DNA of 64,000 bases from Novosphingobium sp. SG707 (GCF_012275515.1 NZ_JAAZQL010000001.1:975006-1039005); one strand, 5' to 3'; shown: positions 53,000-62,372, counted from the first letter of the stretch. Numbers and translations: made by a program. Notes: a model not told the origin generated them from the sequence alone.

Positions 53000-55348
53000 T
53001 CAGAAGCGGGCGCCGAAGGTGGCGCCGAAGTAACGATTGGCGTCCTTGTTGACAAAGGCGGTCAGATCGTTGGCATTGGTGGCGCTGGCCAGCAGGCTGG
53101 TATGCGCCATCGACGAATAATAGTTCTGATTAAGCAGGTTACGCACAAAGACCGTGAAGGTGTAGTGCTTGTCCGGCCCCTGCACGCCGATGCTGGCATC
53201 GACCATCGCATAGGGCTTTTGCGTCAGCATCGGGTCCTGCGAAATGTCGAAGATCTGGCGGCTTTGATAATTGACGCTGAACTGGCCGAAACCGGTCAGA
53301 TTGGTGCCCGGGATATCGGCCTCATAGCGGGGCGAGACCATGATACGCCATTCGGGCGCATAGGGCAGACGGCCATTGACGATATTCTGCTGGCCCGTGC
53401 CCGAACCATAGCAGGTGTTGGCGGGCGGCGTGCCGCCGATGGGAACCACATAGAGGTTCGCCTGATTTTGCAGAGCGCAGCTCAATCCGTCGGCCGTGAT
53501 CGTCGATTTGGCATAGGTCACGCCAAAGCCCACCGAGAACTGGTTCGAGGGGCGCAGCGTGCCTTCGATTTCAAAGCCTTTGGTGGTCGACTTGCCCGCA
53601 TTGGTCTGGGCAAAGGCGGGTGCCGAGGGCGTGCCGACATTGGCCAGAACCTGAAGGTTGGTGTAATTCGACAGGAAGGCGGCGAAAGTGACGCTCAGCA
53701 GATTGTCGCGCGTGCGGCCCTTGAAGCCCACTTCAAACGCATTGACATATTCGGGCAGCACCGGGGTCTGGGTGGCGAAATTGGTCGCCGGTTCGGTGTT
53801 GAAGCCATAGCCCTTATAGCCGCGGGTGAAGCTGGCATAGGTCTGGGCATTGCGGCTGAATTCGTACTTGGCGCCGACCTTGCCCGTAAGCGCGGTGTCG
53901 GATGCCGAGCGATAACCCGAAATTGCGCCAAAGCCCGGGATCGCCGCATCGGTGGGATATTGCGGCGCGGGACCATAGCGTACGCCGTCAACCGAGGTCT
54001 TCTCACGCTGGAGACGGGCGCCGCCCAGCAGTTTCAGATTGCCGACCACGCGATATTCAAGCTGACCGAAGGCCGAAACGCTCTCCGACTTGTTATAGGC
54101 GTGCGAGAAGACCGAACGATAGGTCGGCGCAGCGCAGACATCGCCCAGCGTACCAGTGCTGCAAAGCGCCTGGCGACGCAGGAAATCGCGCGTTACCGAA
54201 GTATTGGCATAGAACACACCGGCCACATAGGTCAGATCACTCTTGCCGTTCGAGCCAATGCGCAATTCCTGCGAAAAGCTGCTCAGACCGATGGTGCCGC
54301 CATTCTGGTTGAACTGGGCAATGCCGCCCGTATAGACCGGCAGTGGATTGTTGATACGATCGACGACGTTGTTCGCATCATTCTCATAATGCTGATAGGC
54401 CGTGATCGAAGTGACCGTCGCGCCGCCCAGGTCAAGATTGCCTTCAAGCGAAAGCGTGTACTGGCTTTCATTGTTGAAGGAATCGGAATCGTCGATGATG
54501 CGGCGGTTCGTGGGCGATGCCGTGATGCCTGGCGAAAGCGCGATAACTGCGGGCGTCACCGTCTGCACCGCCACCGACTGACAGCACAGCGCATTGCTCT
54601 TGCGATAGTCGGCGCTGGCCAGGAAGTTCAGGTTTTCCGTGGCATCCCACAACAGTTTGCCGCGCACGCCCCAAGACTTGCTGCCATTGACATTGCGCTT
54701 GGTGGCCACGTTATAGATATAGCCGTCGACATCATTGTAATAGGCGCTGATGCGGGCGGCGACCGTCTCGGACAAGGGACCGGAAACCGTGCCCTTCACG
54801 CGGTATTCGCCCTTTTCGGCGATGGTGGCTTCCATCGAGGCGGTGGGCTTGCGGCTGGGCTTGGCGGTGATCACGCTGACCACGCCGGCGGTGGCGTTCT
54901 TGCCGAACAGCGTGCCCTGCGGGCCGCGCAGCACTTCGATGCGCTCAATATCGGCGAAATCGGAAAATCCCTGCGTCGCGCGGGCCGCAACGACCCCGTC
55001 GACAACGGTGGAGACCGAAGCCTCGACGCCAAGGCTGAAGAGCTGCGAACCGACGCCGCGAATGCGGAAACCATTGGACTGCGAGCCCTGCCCTTGCTGG
55101 AATGTCAGCGAGGGGACCGCGCGGGACAGCGAGGCGGTATCATTGATCTGCGCCCGGGCCAGACTGTCGGCGGTGACGGCAGACACGGCGACCGGCACAT
55201 CCTGCAGGCGTTCGGCGCGTTTCTGCGCGGTGACGACGATTTCGCCCGGCGCCGTCGGGACCGCTCCGTCGGCCGTCTGGGCGATGGCAGGTGCGCAAAT
55301 GGCCATGGTGGCAACGCCCGTCATCAGGGCGCAAAGAGGCCTCAACAT
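53000..55348 (-). CDS. TonB-dependent receptor of the sulfatase locus (second)
   Basis: 782 residues. Signal peptide through AIAQ, TonB box GEIVVTAQKR, plug FRIRGVGSQLFSLGVEASVS and IEVLRGPQGTLFGKNATAG, and a barrel ending FGATFGARF. Layout and motifs parallel the receptor at 50259, with a CC pair (NALCCQS) at the matching site. Divergent from the third sulfatase, with 500 bp of AT-rich DNA between. Likely imports a related sulfated ligand or fragment. Confidence 0.9.
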   Translation of the reverse strand: MLRPLCALMTGVATMAICAPAIAQTADGAVPTAPGEIVVTAQKRAERLQDVPVAVSAVTADSLARAQINDTASLSRAVPSLTFQQGQGSQSNGFRIRGVGSQLFSLGVEASVSTVVDGVVAARATQGFSDFADIERIEVLRGPQGTLFGKNATAGVVSVITAKPSRKPTASMEATIAEKGEYRVKGTVSGPLSETVAARISAYYNDVDGYIYNVATKRNVNGSKSWGVRGKLLWDATENLNFLASADYRKSNALCCQSVAVQTVTPAVIALSPGITASPTNRRIIDDSDSFNNESQYTLSLEGNLDLGGATVTSITAYQHYENDANNVVDRINNPLPVYTGGIAQFNQNGGTIGLSSFSQELRIGSNGKSDLTYVAGVFYANTSVTRDFLRRQALCSTGTLGDVCAAPTYRSVFSHAYNKSESVSAFGQLEYRVVGNLKLLGGARLQREKTSVDGVRYGPAPQYPTDAAIPGFGAISGYRSASDTALTGKVGAKYEFSRNAQTYASFTRGYKGYGFNTEPATNFATQTPVLPEYVNAFEVGFKGRTRDNLLSVTFAAFLSNYTNLQVLANVGTPSAPAFAQTNAGKSTTKGFEIEGTLRPSNQFSVGFGVTYAKSTITADGLSCALQNQANLYVVPIGGTPPANTCYGSGTGQQNIVNGRLPYAPEWRIMVSPRYEADIPGTNLTGFGQFSVNYQSRQIFDISQDPMLTQKPYAMVDASIGVQGPDKHYTFTVFVRNLLNQNYYSSMAHTSLLASATNANDLTAFVNKDANRYFGATFGARF

Positions 55349-55848
55349 TACAACTCCCCCTTGTGGTTATGGCCGGATGCATAGCGAAGGCGGATCGGGA
55401 GTCAAATAAATACCAACGATTTCCCTTTACGAATACGATTGAAGGAATTCCGATGCAGGTCAGAACAATATTTCCCATTATATGGATTTATATATATGTT
55501 TTTAAAATATTAAGTTGACATTCGGAAATCGATTCCATCGCTAGAATCCTAGAAAATTGCCCAACCCCTCACCCCGCTCCCCCACCACGACCCCAGCCGC
55601 GCCCTTCAAGGGCAAAGCAACCGAAATCAACGGATAGGATCAAAGAATCCCGCTATATCAGCACTGCAACAACACCCCGCCATCAGGAGCGACAAAATCG
55701 CAATCGCTTGCATGAATGTATAATACAAACGATAGCATTTTATTGACACGCCGCCCTCATTGTTTAATCTCGTTAAAAAAATTGGAGAGAACTCGGGGGA
55801 AGGGCGCCGCATCAATCGCCCGGCCTCCCCAACAGGGATCATCGCGCG
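55349..55848. other. Long AT-rich divergent promoter region
   Basis: 500 bp between the divergent receptor (53000-55348) and sulfatase (55849) genes. The first 210 bp are strikingly AT-rich. At 55699-55712 CGCAATCGCTTGCA contains GCAA-N-CG-N-TTGC, the LacI-family site form, and at 55724-55737 TACAAACGATAGCA is a weaker copy, centres 25 bp apart. No gene is supported here. Confidence 0.5.
55699..55737. promoter_or_regulatory. Putative LacI-family operators
   Basis: GCAATCGCTTGC (55700-55711) matches the GCAA-N-CG-N-TTGC core of LacI-family sites; TACAAACGATAGCA follows as a degenerate copy. About 140 bp upstream of the sulfatase start. The regulator is not in the window. Confidence 0.35.
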
Positions 55849-57495
55849 ATGACGCTTATCAGACAGGTGCTTTTGAACACCGCCGCAACCCTTGCGTCGA
55901 TTTCCATGCTGGCCCAGATACCTGCCGCCCAGGCACAGACAGTCGCCAAGCCGACGGCCGCCGCGCCCGGGGAGCAAACCGCCCCGACCCAACAACCGCG
56001 CAACATCATTTTCGTTCTGGTGGATGATCTGCGCTATGACATGATGGGTTTTCTCAACCCCGGCCTCAAAACGCCGAATATCGACTTTCTGGCGCGAAAC
56101 GGCGTCTATTTCAAAAACGCCGCCGTCACCTCATCGCTCTGTTCGCCCAGCCGCGCGACGATCCTGACCGGGGAATCCGTCCGCAATCATCGCGTTGTGG
56201 ACAATAACGACTCCTCCGAGGACGGCCTGACCTTCTTCCCGTCCTATTTGCAGAAGGCCGGGTACAACACCGCCTTTTTCGGCAAATGGCATATGGGGTG
56301 GGACAATGACAAACCCCGCCCCGGCTTCGATCACTGGGTCGCCTTCAAGGGGCAAGGCACCTATTTTCCCACCGAGCAACTCTCACCTGCCGCCATCGCC
56401 GCCGGGGAGCGCCAGACACTGAATGTCGATGGCCGGTCCGTGCCTCGCAAGGGCTATATCACCGATGAGCTGACCGATTATGCGATGGATTGGCTTGAGC
56501 ATGGGCGGGATCCCAAGAAGCCCTTCTTCCTCTATCTGAGCCACAAGGCGGTCCATTCCGAGGCCACGCCACCCGAACGCTATGCCCATCAATATGACGG
56601 GATGAAGATCGACCTGCCCGACACCATGGCCAATACGCCCGAGAACAACAAGGGCAAGCCGATGTGGGTTCAGGACCAGCGCAACAGTTGGCACGGCGCG
56701 GATTTTCCCTTTGCCACAAACCAGTCCCTGTCGGACATGACGCGCAGCATCTATCGCACGCTGAGCCCGATTGATGACAGTCTGGGCCGGATCATAGCGT
56801 ATCTGAAACGGGCCAAGCTGGATCGGAATACCATGATCGTGTTCTACAGCGACAATGGCTATCTGATCGGCGACCATGGGCTGACCGACAAGCGCAATGC
56901 CTATGAACCTTCGGTGCGGGTGCCCATGGTCGTCTATGCGCCCAACCTTGCCCCCAAGGGTGCGGTGAATGAAGCGCGCGTGCGCAATCTGGATCTGGCC
57001 CCGACTTTCCTCGACATGGCCGGTCTTGCCAAACCGGCGCAGATGGAGGGCGACAGCTGGCTTTCCCTGATCCAGGGCAGGCAATCGTCCAGAGACTGGA
57101 ACGCCACCCATGATTTCATTTATGAATATTACTGGGAATGGACCGTGCCCTTCACCCCCACGACCTTTGCCATCGAACGCAACCGCGTGAAATACATCCA
57201 GTATTACGGCGTTTGGGATACAGAGGAAGTCTATGATCTGAACAAGGATCCCGACGAGCGGGTCAATCTGGTCAACGATCCGGCCTATAAGGATATCAAG
57301 ATCACGCTGCGTTCAACACTGTATCAGAAACTGGCCAATGCGTCGGGGCGGCACGACATTCCTTTTACGGCCAAACTCGGCCCCGGCGTGCTGCAAAGGG
57401 ACAGGAACGGCACCCATCGGGCCGATTTCCCGGCCTCATGGTATGTCCAGCCCGACCTGCCCACCCGGTTTGACGGATACCGCCCGGAAAAATGA
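55849..57495 (+). CDS. Sulfatase (N-acetylglucosamine-6-sulfatase-like)
   Basis: 548 residues. Signal peptide through QAQ (about 30). Metal-site strand IIFVLVDDLRYDMM, canonical formylglycine motif SLCSPSRATILTGE (Cys98), GKWHMGWD, and YSDNGYLIGDHGLTDKR. The C-terminal part (YIQYYGVWDTEEVYDLNKDP) matches the DUF4976-type tail of glycan sulfatases. Periplasmic hydrolysis of sulfate esters of sugars is the best prediction. Divergent from the second receptor; convergent with the GH13 gene. It has the standard C-x-P-S-R form, unlike the sulfatase at 48443. Confidence 0.9.
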   Translation: MTLIRQVLLNTAATLASISMLAQIPAAQAQTVAKPTAAAPGEQTAPTQQPRNIIFVLVDDLRYDMMGFLNPGLKTPNIDFLARNGVYFKNAAVTSSLCSPSRATILTGESVRNHRVVDNNDSSEDGLTFFPSYLQKAGYNTAFFGKWHMGWDNDKPRPGFDHWVAFKGQGTYFPTEQLSPAAIAAGERQTLNVDGRSVPRKGYITDELTDYAMDWLEHGRDPKKPFFLYLSHKAVHSEATPPERYAHQYDGMKIDLPDTMANTPENNKGKPMWVQDQRNSWHGADFPFATNQSLSDMTRSIYRTLSPIDDSLGRIIAYLKRAKLDRNTMIVFYSDNGYLIGDHGLTDKRNAYEPSVRVPMVVYAPNLAPKGAVNEARVRNLDLAPTFLDMAGLAKPAQMEGDSWLSLIQGRQSSRDWNATHDFIYEYYWEWTVPFTPTTFAIERNRVKYIQYYGVWDTEEVYDLNKDPDERVNLVNDPAYKDIKITLRSTLYQKLANASGRHDIPFTAKLGPGVLQRDRNGTHRADFPASWYVQPDLPTRFDGYRPEK

Positions 57496-57511
57496 TCCGC
57501 CCTCGGGCCTG

Positions 57512-57530
57512 AGGGGGGCTTAGCCCCCCT
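57512..57530. terminator. Hairpin at convergent gene ends
   Basis: AGGGGGGCT and AGCCCCCCT arms with almost no loop. It overlaps the TAA of the GH13 gene and follows the sulfatase stop by 16 bp. A compact bidirectional stem without U-tract. Confidence 0.4.
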
Positions 57531-59250
57531 TGAACGAAACCAACCGCACGCCGAAAGGCTCGAGCGCCGGATGCTCCCCGTCCACCGTCGCGCCCGGCTT
57601 GGTGGTCATCAGCGTGCGGCTCAAAGTCGGCCGATGGCCCGGCCAACCGCTGATCGCAAGCGTCTGCGGCTGAGCGCTCATGTTGAGCAGAACCAGCACG
57701 CCGTTGCCGCCCGCATCGCGCCGGGCATAGGCGAGCACTTCGGAATTGCCGGATTCCAGAGGGACATAGGCCCCGCTGCGCATGGCGGCGTTCGTCTTGC
57801 GCAGTTGCAGCAGGCGGGCATACCAATGATAGAGCGATCCCGCATCGGCCCGCTGGCGGGCGACATTGACCGTCGCGGCCGAGCGCCCAACCGGTAGCCA
57901 AGGATCGCCGGTGGTAAAGCCTGCTTCCTTGCCCGCGCTCCATTGCATGGGCGAGCGTTCGGGGTCGCGGTTGTCGGCTACCTTGCGCTTGGGGCCAAGG
58001 GGAATGTCGCGCAGTTCATCGGGCGCCAGATCGGGCATGCCGATCTCTTCGCCATAATACATCAGCGCCGTGCCGCGCAGGGTCAACGTCATGGCCGAAG
58101 TGATCCGGGCGATCCGGTCATTATGCAGGCCATCGCCAAAACGGGACCATTGGCGCGGGGTATCATGGTTGCTGAAATGGAAAACCGGGGGAAAGCCATC
58201 GAGCTTCAGCTCCGCCTCGTCAATCCGCGCCTTGAAGGTCGATGCGTTGAGACTGGTCACATCCTTGTACAGGAAATCCATCGGCAGATTGATCTCGTCG
58301 CCCTTTGCGCCATAAACCCGGCGCAGATCGGCAATCGAGGAAATCGCATTTTCGCCCAGCAGCACCCGATCGCCGGGGAAACTGTCCACCACCTTGCGCA
58401 GGCCCCGCAAGGCCGCGCGCGTGGCGGGCAGATTGCTGTTATACGGCTTGAGGCCGACCGGGGCCCCCGATTTCACATCGGGATCCTGAGGCCAATTGGT
58501 ATCCTCGAACAGATAGGGCGTCGCATCGAGGCGGAAGCCGCTGGCCCCGTGTCGCAGCCAGAAGCGGGCCACATCATACATCGCCTTTTGCAGCTCCGGA
58601 TTGGCCCAGTTGAGATCGGGCTGTTCCTTCAAAAAGACGTGATAATAATATTGGCCGGTCGGCTTGTCATATTCCCATGTCGATCCGCCAAAGATCGACT
58701 CCCAATTGGTGGGCGGGCCGCCATTGGGCGCGGGATCATGCCAGACATACCAGTCGCGCTTGGGATTGCTGCGCGATGATCGCGATTCCTTGAACCACGG
58801 ATTCTGGTCCGAGGAATGGTTGAGCACCAGATCGACCATCACGCGAATGCCGCGCTTGCGCGCCTCGCGGGTCAGCCGGTCCCAGTCAGCCATCGTGCCA
58901 TATTCGGGCGCCACGGCGGTGTAATCGGACACGTCATAGCCGAAATCGGCATTGGGCGAGGGGAAGAAAGGCGTCAGCCAAATGGCGTCAACCCCAAGCT
59001 CCTTGAGATAATCGAGCCGCTGCGTCACGCCATTGAGATCGCCGATCCCGTCGCCATTGCTGTCCTGAAAGCTGCGGGGATAGATTTCATAAATGACGGC
59101 ATGGGTCCACCATGGCTCGGCCTTTACGGCCGCCTTCTCCGTCTGCGCGGCAGGGGCCGGTTGGGCGGCCTGGGCCGGAAAGGCGCTCAGGGCCAGCACG
59201 GTGCCCAGCGCCGCGGTGAGTGCAAATTTGCCGATTTTCGGGGTTCTCAT
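57520..59250 (-). CDS. GH13 alpha-glucosidase, exported
   Basis: 576 residues. Signal peptide 1-29 (ALSAFPAQA), then the GH13 barrel: YEIYPRSFQDSNGDGIGDL, VDLVLNHSSDQ, nucleophile in GASGFRLDATPYL, acid/base Glu in LLGENAIS, and FHFSNHD. Closest in pattern to oligo-1,6-/alpha-glucosidases (about 550 residues). It would cleave maltose, sucrose-like or isomalto-oligosaccharides in the periplasm. ATG at 59250 overlaps the stop of the halogenase gene as ATGA, so the upstream 80-residue extension in frame is rejected. Last gene of the receptor-halogenase-halogenase-GH13 unit. Confidence 0.9.
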   Translation of the reverse strand: MRTPKIGKFALTAALGTVLALSAFPAQAAQPAPAAQTEKAAVKAEPWWTHAVIYEIYPRSFQDSNGDGIGDLNGVTQRLDYLKELGVDAIWLTPFFPSPNADFGYDVSDYTAVAPEYGTMADWDRLTREARKRGIRVMVDLVLNHSSDQNPWFKESRSSRSNPKRDWYVWHDPAPNGGPPTNWESIFGGSTWEYDKPTGQYYYHVFLKEQPDLNWANPELQKAMYDVARFWLRHGASGFRLDATPYLFEDTNWPQDPDVKSGAPVGLKPYNSNLPATRAALRGLRKVVDSFPGDRVLLGENAISSIADLRRVYGAKGDEINLPMDFLYKDVTSLNASTFKARIDEAELKLDGFPPVFHFSNHDTPRQWSRFGDGLHNDRIARITSAMTLTLRGTALMYYGEEIGMPDLAPDELRDIPLGPKRKVADNRDPERSPMQWSAGKEAGFTTGDPWLPVGRSAATVNVARQRADAGSLYHWYARLLQLRKTNAAMRSGAYVPLESGNSEVLAYARRDAGGNGVLVLLNMSAQPQTLAISGWPGHRPTLSRTLMTTKPGATVDGEHPALEPFGVRLVSFKGG

Positions 59251-60749
59251 GCTGCCACCTTCTTCATTTGGGCAAGGGCATCGCCATGCGACGGGAAATT
59301 GAGACTGCATCCATCCAGAAACCGCGCCAGATCGCGGGACCGGTAAAAATCGACATCCTCGCGCTGCATCTCGGCCAGCGGCGGGAACGCGCCATAACCG
59401 GCCAGCAGGCAATGCCATGAAGCGCTGTTGAAATGGCTCAGGCCCGGCGGCCGGGCGAGCAGCGCTGCCAGATCGCCCCGGCGAAACCATGTATCGAGGA
59501 TCTGGAGCAGCGGATCGGACAGATCATCATTGTTGCGATTGGCGCGCCAATAGTCGCTGTCATCGCGCGTATTCAGCTTGTAATGGGCGACAATATAGTC
59601 GCGCACCCGCTCCACGCGGTCGGTGATGACGGCGTTGAAGACATCGCGATATTGCGGCGTGAAACTGCCCCGCTCCATATGATCCATGAACAGATCGACG
59701 GTGTTGAGCACCAGATGCAGTGCGGTGGCCTCGAGCGGCTCGACAAATCCCTGCGCCAGGCCGACGGCAAGGCAGTTCTGCTCCCAGTGCCGGGCAAGCT
59801 GGCCGGTGTGAAAACTGAGGTGGCGCGCCTCAACCGGGCTGTCGAGCATCCCGGTTGAGGCGCGCAATTCCTGCTCTGCGGCATCGGCAGACAGGAAATC
59901 CCTGCTGTAAACATAGCCGTTGCCGTTGCGGTTGGTCAGCGGGATCGACCATGCCCAGCCATGGGAAAGCGCGGTCGCCGTGGTTTCTACCGGGATCAAC
60001 GCAGCGGAGGGCGTGGGCAGCACCACAGCGGCATCGTTGAACAGATTGGAGCGAAAGCTGACAAACGGCACATCGAGCACGCCGCGCATCAGCAAGGCGG
60101 CAAAGCCTGTGCAATCGACGAAATAATCCGCCTCAATCCGCCCGGCCCGGTCGGTCATCACCGCCGCAATCGCGCCGCGATCATCGCGGATAATGTCCTG
60201 CACCTGCGCCTGATGATGCGTCACCCCGCGCGCCGTGGCGCAATCGCGCAGAAACCGGCCCAACAATCCTGCGTCGAAATGATAGCCATATTCCATGCGG
60301 AACGGGAAATGGGCGGGCGCGAGCGGCGCCTTGCCCTGCGCGGCCAACACCCCGCCCAGCAGGAAATCGTCCGGCGCGGTCGGCACATCCAGCCCCAGCC
60401 TGCGATTGCCGCAATTGAGGGTAAAGGCTTCCTCGGTATGCAGATCGAGCTGGGTCAGGAAAGGGTGGCTGTATTGCGCCACGCCCGAGGCCGGGCTCCA
60501 GCCCCGAAAGCGGATGCTGGCCTTATAGGTCGCACAGCAGGCGGGCATCCATTCGTCCTCGGCAATACCCAGAACCTCAAAAAACCGCTTGAGCGTGGGG
60601 GTCGATCCCTCGCCCACGCCGATGGTGGCGATCTCGGGCGCTTCGACCAGCGTGATCTGCGCCTTGCCTGCGCCCCAGCGATGGGCCAGCAGATTGGCGG
60701 TCATCCAGCCTGCCGTACCCCCGCCGATGATCGCGATGCGCAAGCTCAT
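59247..60749 (-). CDS. Flavin-dependent (tryptophan-type) halogenase
   Basis: 500 residues. FADH2 site IIGGGTAGWMTANLL at the N-terminus, halogenase motif GWAWSIPLTNRNGNG near 265 (WxWxIP, which blocks monooxygenase chemistry), and the catalytic lysine equivalent Lys76 in ATYKASIRF. Family enzymes use FADH2, O2 and halide to halogenate tryptophan, indole or related aromatics. Overlaps both neighbours by ATGA. Sits in a carbohydrate locus, as seen for BrvH-like halogenases. Needs a flavin reductase from elsewhere. Confidence 0.88.
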   Translation of the reverse strand: MSLRIAIIGGGTAGWMTANLLAHRWGAGKAQITLVEAPEIATIGVGEGSTPTLKRFFEVLGIAEDEWMPACCATYKASIRFRGWSPASGVAQYSHPFLTQLDLHTEEAFTLNCGNRRLGLDVPTAPDDFLLGGVLAAQGKAPLAPAHFPFRMEYGYHFDAGLLGRFLRDCATARGVTHHQAQVQDIIRDDRGAIAAVMTDRAGRIEADYFVDCTGFAALLMRGVLDVPFVSFRSNLFNDAAVVLPTPSAALIPVETTATALSHGWAWSIPLTNRNGNGYVYSRDFLSADAAEQELRASTGMLDSPVEARHLSFHTGQLARHWEQNCLAVGLAQGFVEPLEATALHLVLNTVDLFMDHMERGSFTPQYRDVFNAVITDRVERVRDYIVAHYKLNTRDDSDYWRANRNNDDLSDPLLQILDTWFRRGDLAALLARPPGLSHFNSASWHCLLAGYGAFPPLAEMQREDVDFYRSRDLARFLDGCSLNFPSHGDALAQMKKVAA

Positions 60750-62257
60750 GCCGGTTGGCCCAGAAAGCGTTGCAGATAGTCGTCATGGCTGGGCAACTGA
60801 TCGAGCGGGCGGGCTTTCAATTGCGCCAACTGGGCCAATTGCCGGCGCAATTGCTCCTCGGACGGGCCATCGGCCAGCGGGTGATAATCGGCGGGCAAAA
60901 TGCCCTGCCCCATCAACACCTGCACCCAGGACGGCTCCATGAAAATGTCATACTGATCCTGAACCAGCGTGCCATTGGCCGAAAACAGAGCGATCTTGCG
61001 CGCCAGCCTTTCGGGCACCTCCATCTGGCGAAGGTCGCGCCAGAAAGCGGAATCGCGGCGTTGATTGGCATGGTAATGCAGGATGATGAAGTCGCGGATC
61101 AGCTCCATCTCGATCTGCGATTGCCGGTTATATTCCCCGATCAGATCGGCTGTAATCCCGTCATGCGGAAACAGGTGCAGCAGGCGCGTGATCGCCGACT
61201 GGATCAGATAGATGCTGGTGGATTCAAGCGGTTCGAGAAAGCCGCTGGACAAGCCGATGGCCACGACATTGCGGTTCCATTGGCGGCGCGCGCGACCGGT
61301 GCGGAAATGGATGATGCGAGGTTCATCCAGCGCGGGCGTTTCCAGATGGCCCAGCAACACCTGCGCGGCCTCATCGTCGCTGCAAAAGCGGCTGGAATAG
61401 ACCAGCCCGTTGCCGTTGCGATGTTGCAGCGGGATCTGCCATTGCCAGCCCGCGCCATGGGCGATCGAGCGGGTGAAAGGCGCGGTTTGCGCATGACGCT
61501 GAGACGGCACCGCCATCGCGCGATCACAGGGCAGCCAGTGGCTCCAATCCTCATAGCCGGTGCCCAATTGCTGCTGGATGAGCACGCCCCGGCTGCCCGA
61601 GCAGTCGATGAACAGATCCCCCGCCACCTGTCGCCCGTCGTCCAGCACCAGCGCCATGATGTCGCCCACCCCGGCGGCGCGCTGAACATCGCGGACCTTG
61701 CCTTCGGTGCGCACCACGCCAAGCTTTTCGGAATAGCGGCGCAGGAATTGACCATAGAGGCCGGAATCGAAGTGATAGGCATAGGGCATGTCCCAGATGG
61801 GATCATTGCCGGTGGTGGGCGCGAATTTGCCGCCTCGCGCGCTCAGATAATTGAGGTCGAAATCCCAATAGCTGCCCTCGATCCCCAATTGGCGGGCGCG
61901 GGTCCAGAAATGGTGAAACGAGCAGAAGGGCAGGTTGCGCCCTGCCGCGCCAAAGGTGTGATAATAGCTCTCGCCAATCGCGCCCCAGTTTTCAAACCGG
62001 ATCGCCAGCTTGATCGTCGCCTTGGTTTCGCGCAGAAATTCCGCCTCGTCTATGCCCAGCACGGCATTGACCTGCTGGATCGGCGGGATGGTCGCCTCAC
62101 CAACGCCGATAATGCCGATGTCATCGGATTCGACCAGTTCGATGGCGATCTTGCGCTCTTGTGTGGTTACCCCCAGGACCTTGGCCAACAAGGCGGCCGT
62201 CATCCAGCCGGCTGTGCCGCCTCCCAGAATGACCACCTTGCGGATCGGTCGGGTCAC
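60746..62257 (-). CDS. Flavin-dependent (tryptophan-type) halogenase, paralogue
   Basis: 503 residues from the GTG at 62257, which has AGAGGA about 8 bp upstream; the in-frame extension to 62350 carries no family similarity. VVILGGGTAGWMTAALL is the flavin loop; GWQWQIPLQHRNGNG near 272 is the halogenase motif; Lys83 in KATIKLAIRFENW is the catalytic lysine. The substrate loop FFPHDG and other parts differ from the gene at 59247, so the two may act on different substrates. First enzyme gene after the receptor; separated from it by a GC hairpin. Confidence 0.88.
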   Translation of the reverse strand: MTRPIRKVVILGGGTAGWMTAALLAKVLGVTTQERKIAIELVESDDIGIIGVGEATIPPIQQVNAVLGIDEAEFLRETKATIKLAIRFENWGAIGESYYHTFGAAGRNLPFCSFHHFWTRARQLGIEGSYWDFDLNYLSARGGKFAPTTGNDPIWDMPYAYHFDSGLYGQFLRRYSEKLGVVRTEGKVRDVQRAAGVGDIMALVLDDGRQVAGDLFIDCSGSRGVLIQQQLGTGYEDWSHWLPCDRAMAVPSQRHAQTAPFTRSIAHGAGWQWQIPLQHRNGNGLVYSSRFCSDDEAAQVLLGHLETPALDEPRIIHFRTGRARRQWNRNVVAIGLSSGFLEPLESTSIYLIQSAITRLLHLFPHDGITADLIGEYNRQSQIEMELIRDFIILHYHANQRRDSAFWRDLRQMEVPERLARKIALFSANGTLVQDQYDIFMEPSWVQVLMGQGILPADYHPLADGPSEEQLRRQLAQLAQLKARPLDQLPSHDDYLQRFLGQPA

Positions 62258-62291
62258 GTTTGCATCCTCTTGTGTTTTGGTGATGGGCGCC

Positions 62292-62319
62292 CTCCCCGCC
62301 CGTTGGGGCGAGCGGGGAG
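62292..62319 (-). terminator. Intercistronic GC hairpin after receptor gene
   Basis: Perfect 8 bp stem CTCCCCGC / GCGGGGAG with a 12-base loop, in the 115 bp between the receptor stop and the halogenase start. Similar in position to the hairpin at 50211-50244. No U-tract. Confidence 0.5.
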
Positions 62320-62372
62320 AACTATCATGAACAAGGCCCGGTACGAACAAGGCCCTGTCAGAACGGCCTCGT

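Noticed and set aside
57520..62257. Halogenated natural-product biosynthetic cluster
   Set aside because: No synthase, tailoring or export genes accompany the halogenases; the neighbours are sugar uptake and hydrolysis genes.
62258..62350. N-terminal extension of the second halogenase to 62350
   Set aside because: The added 31 residues have no family similarity, run through the GC hairpin, and the GTG at 62257 has a good ribosome binding site.
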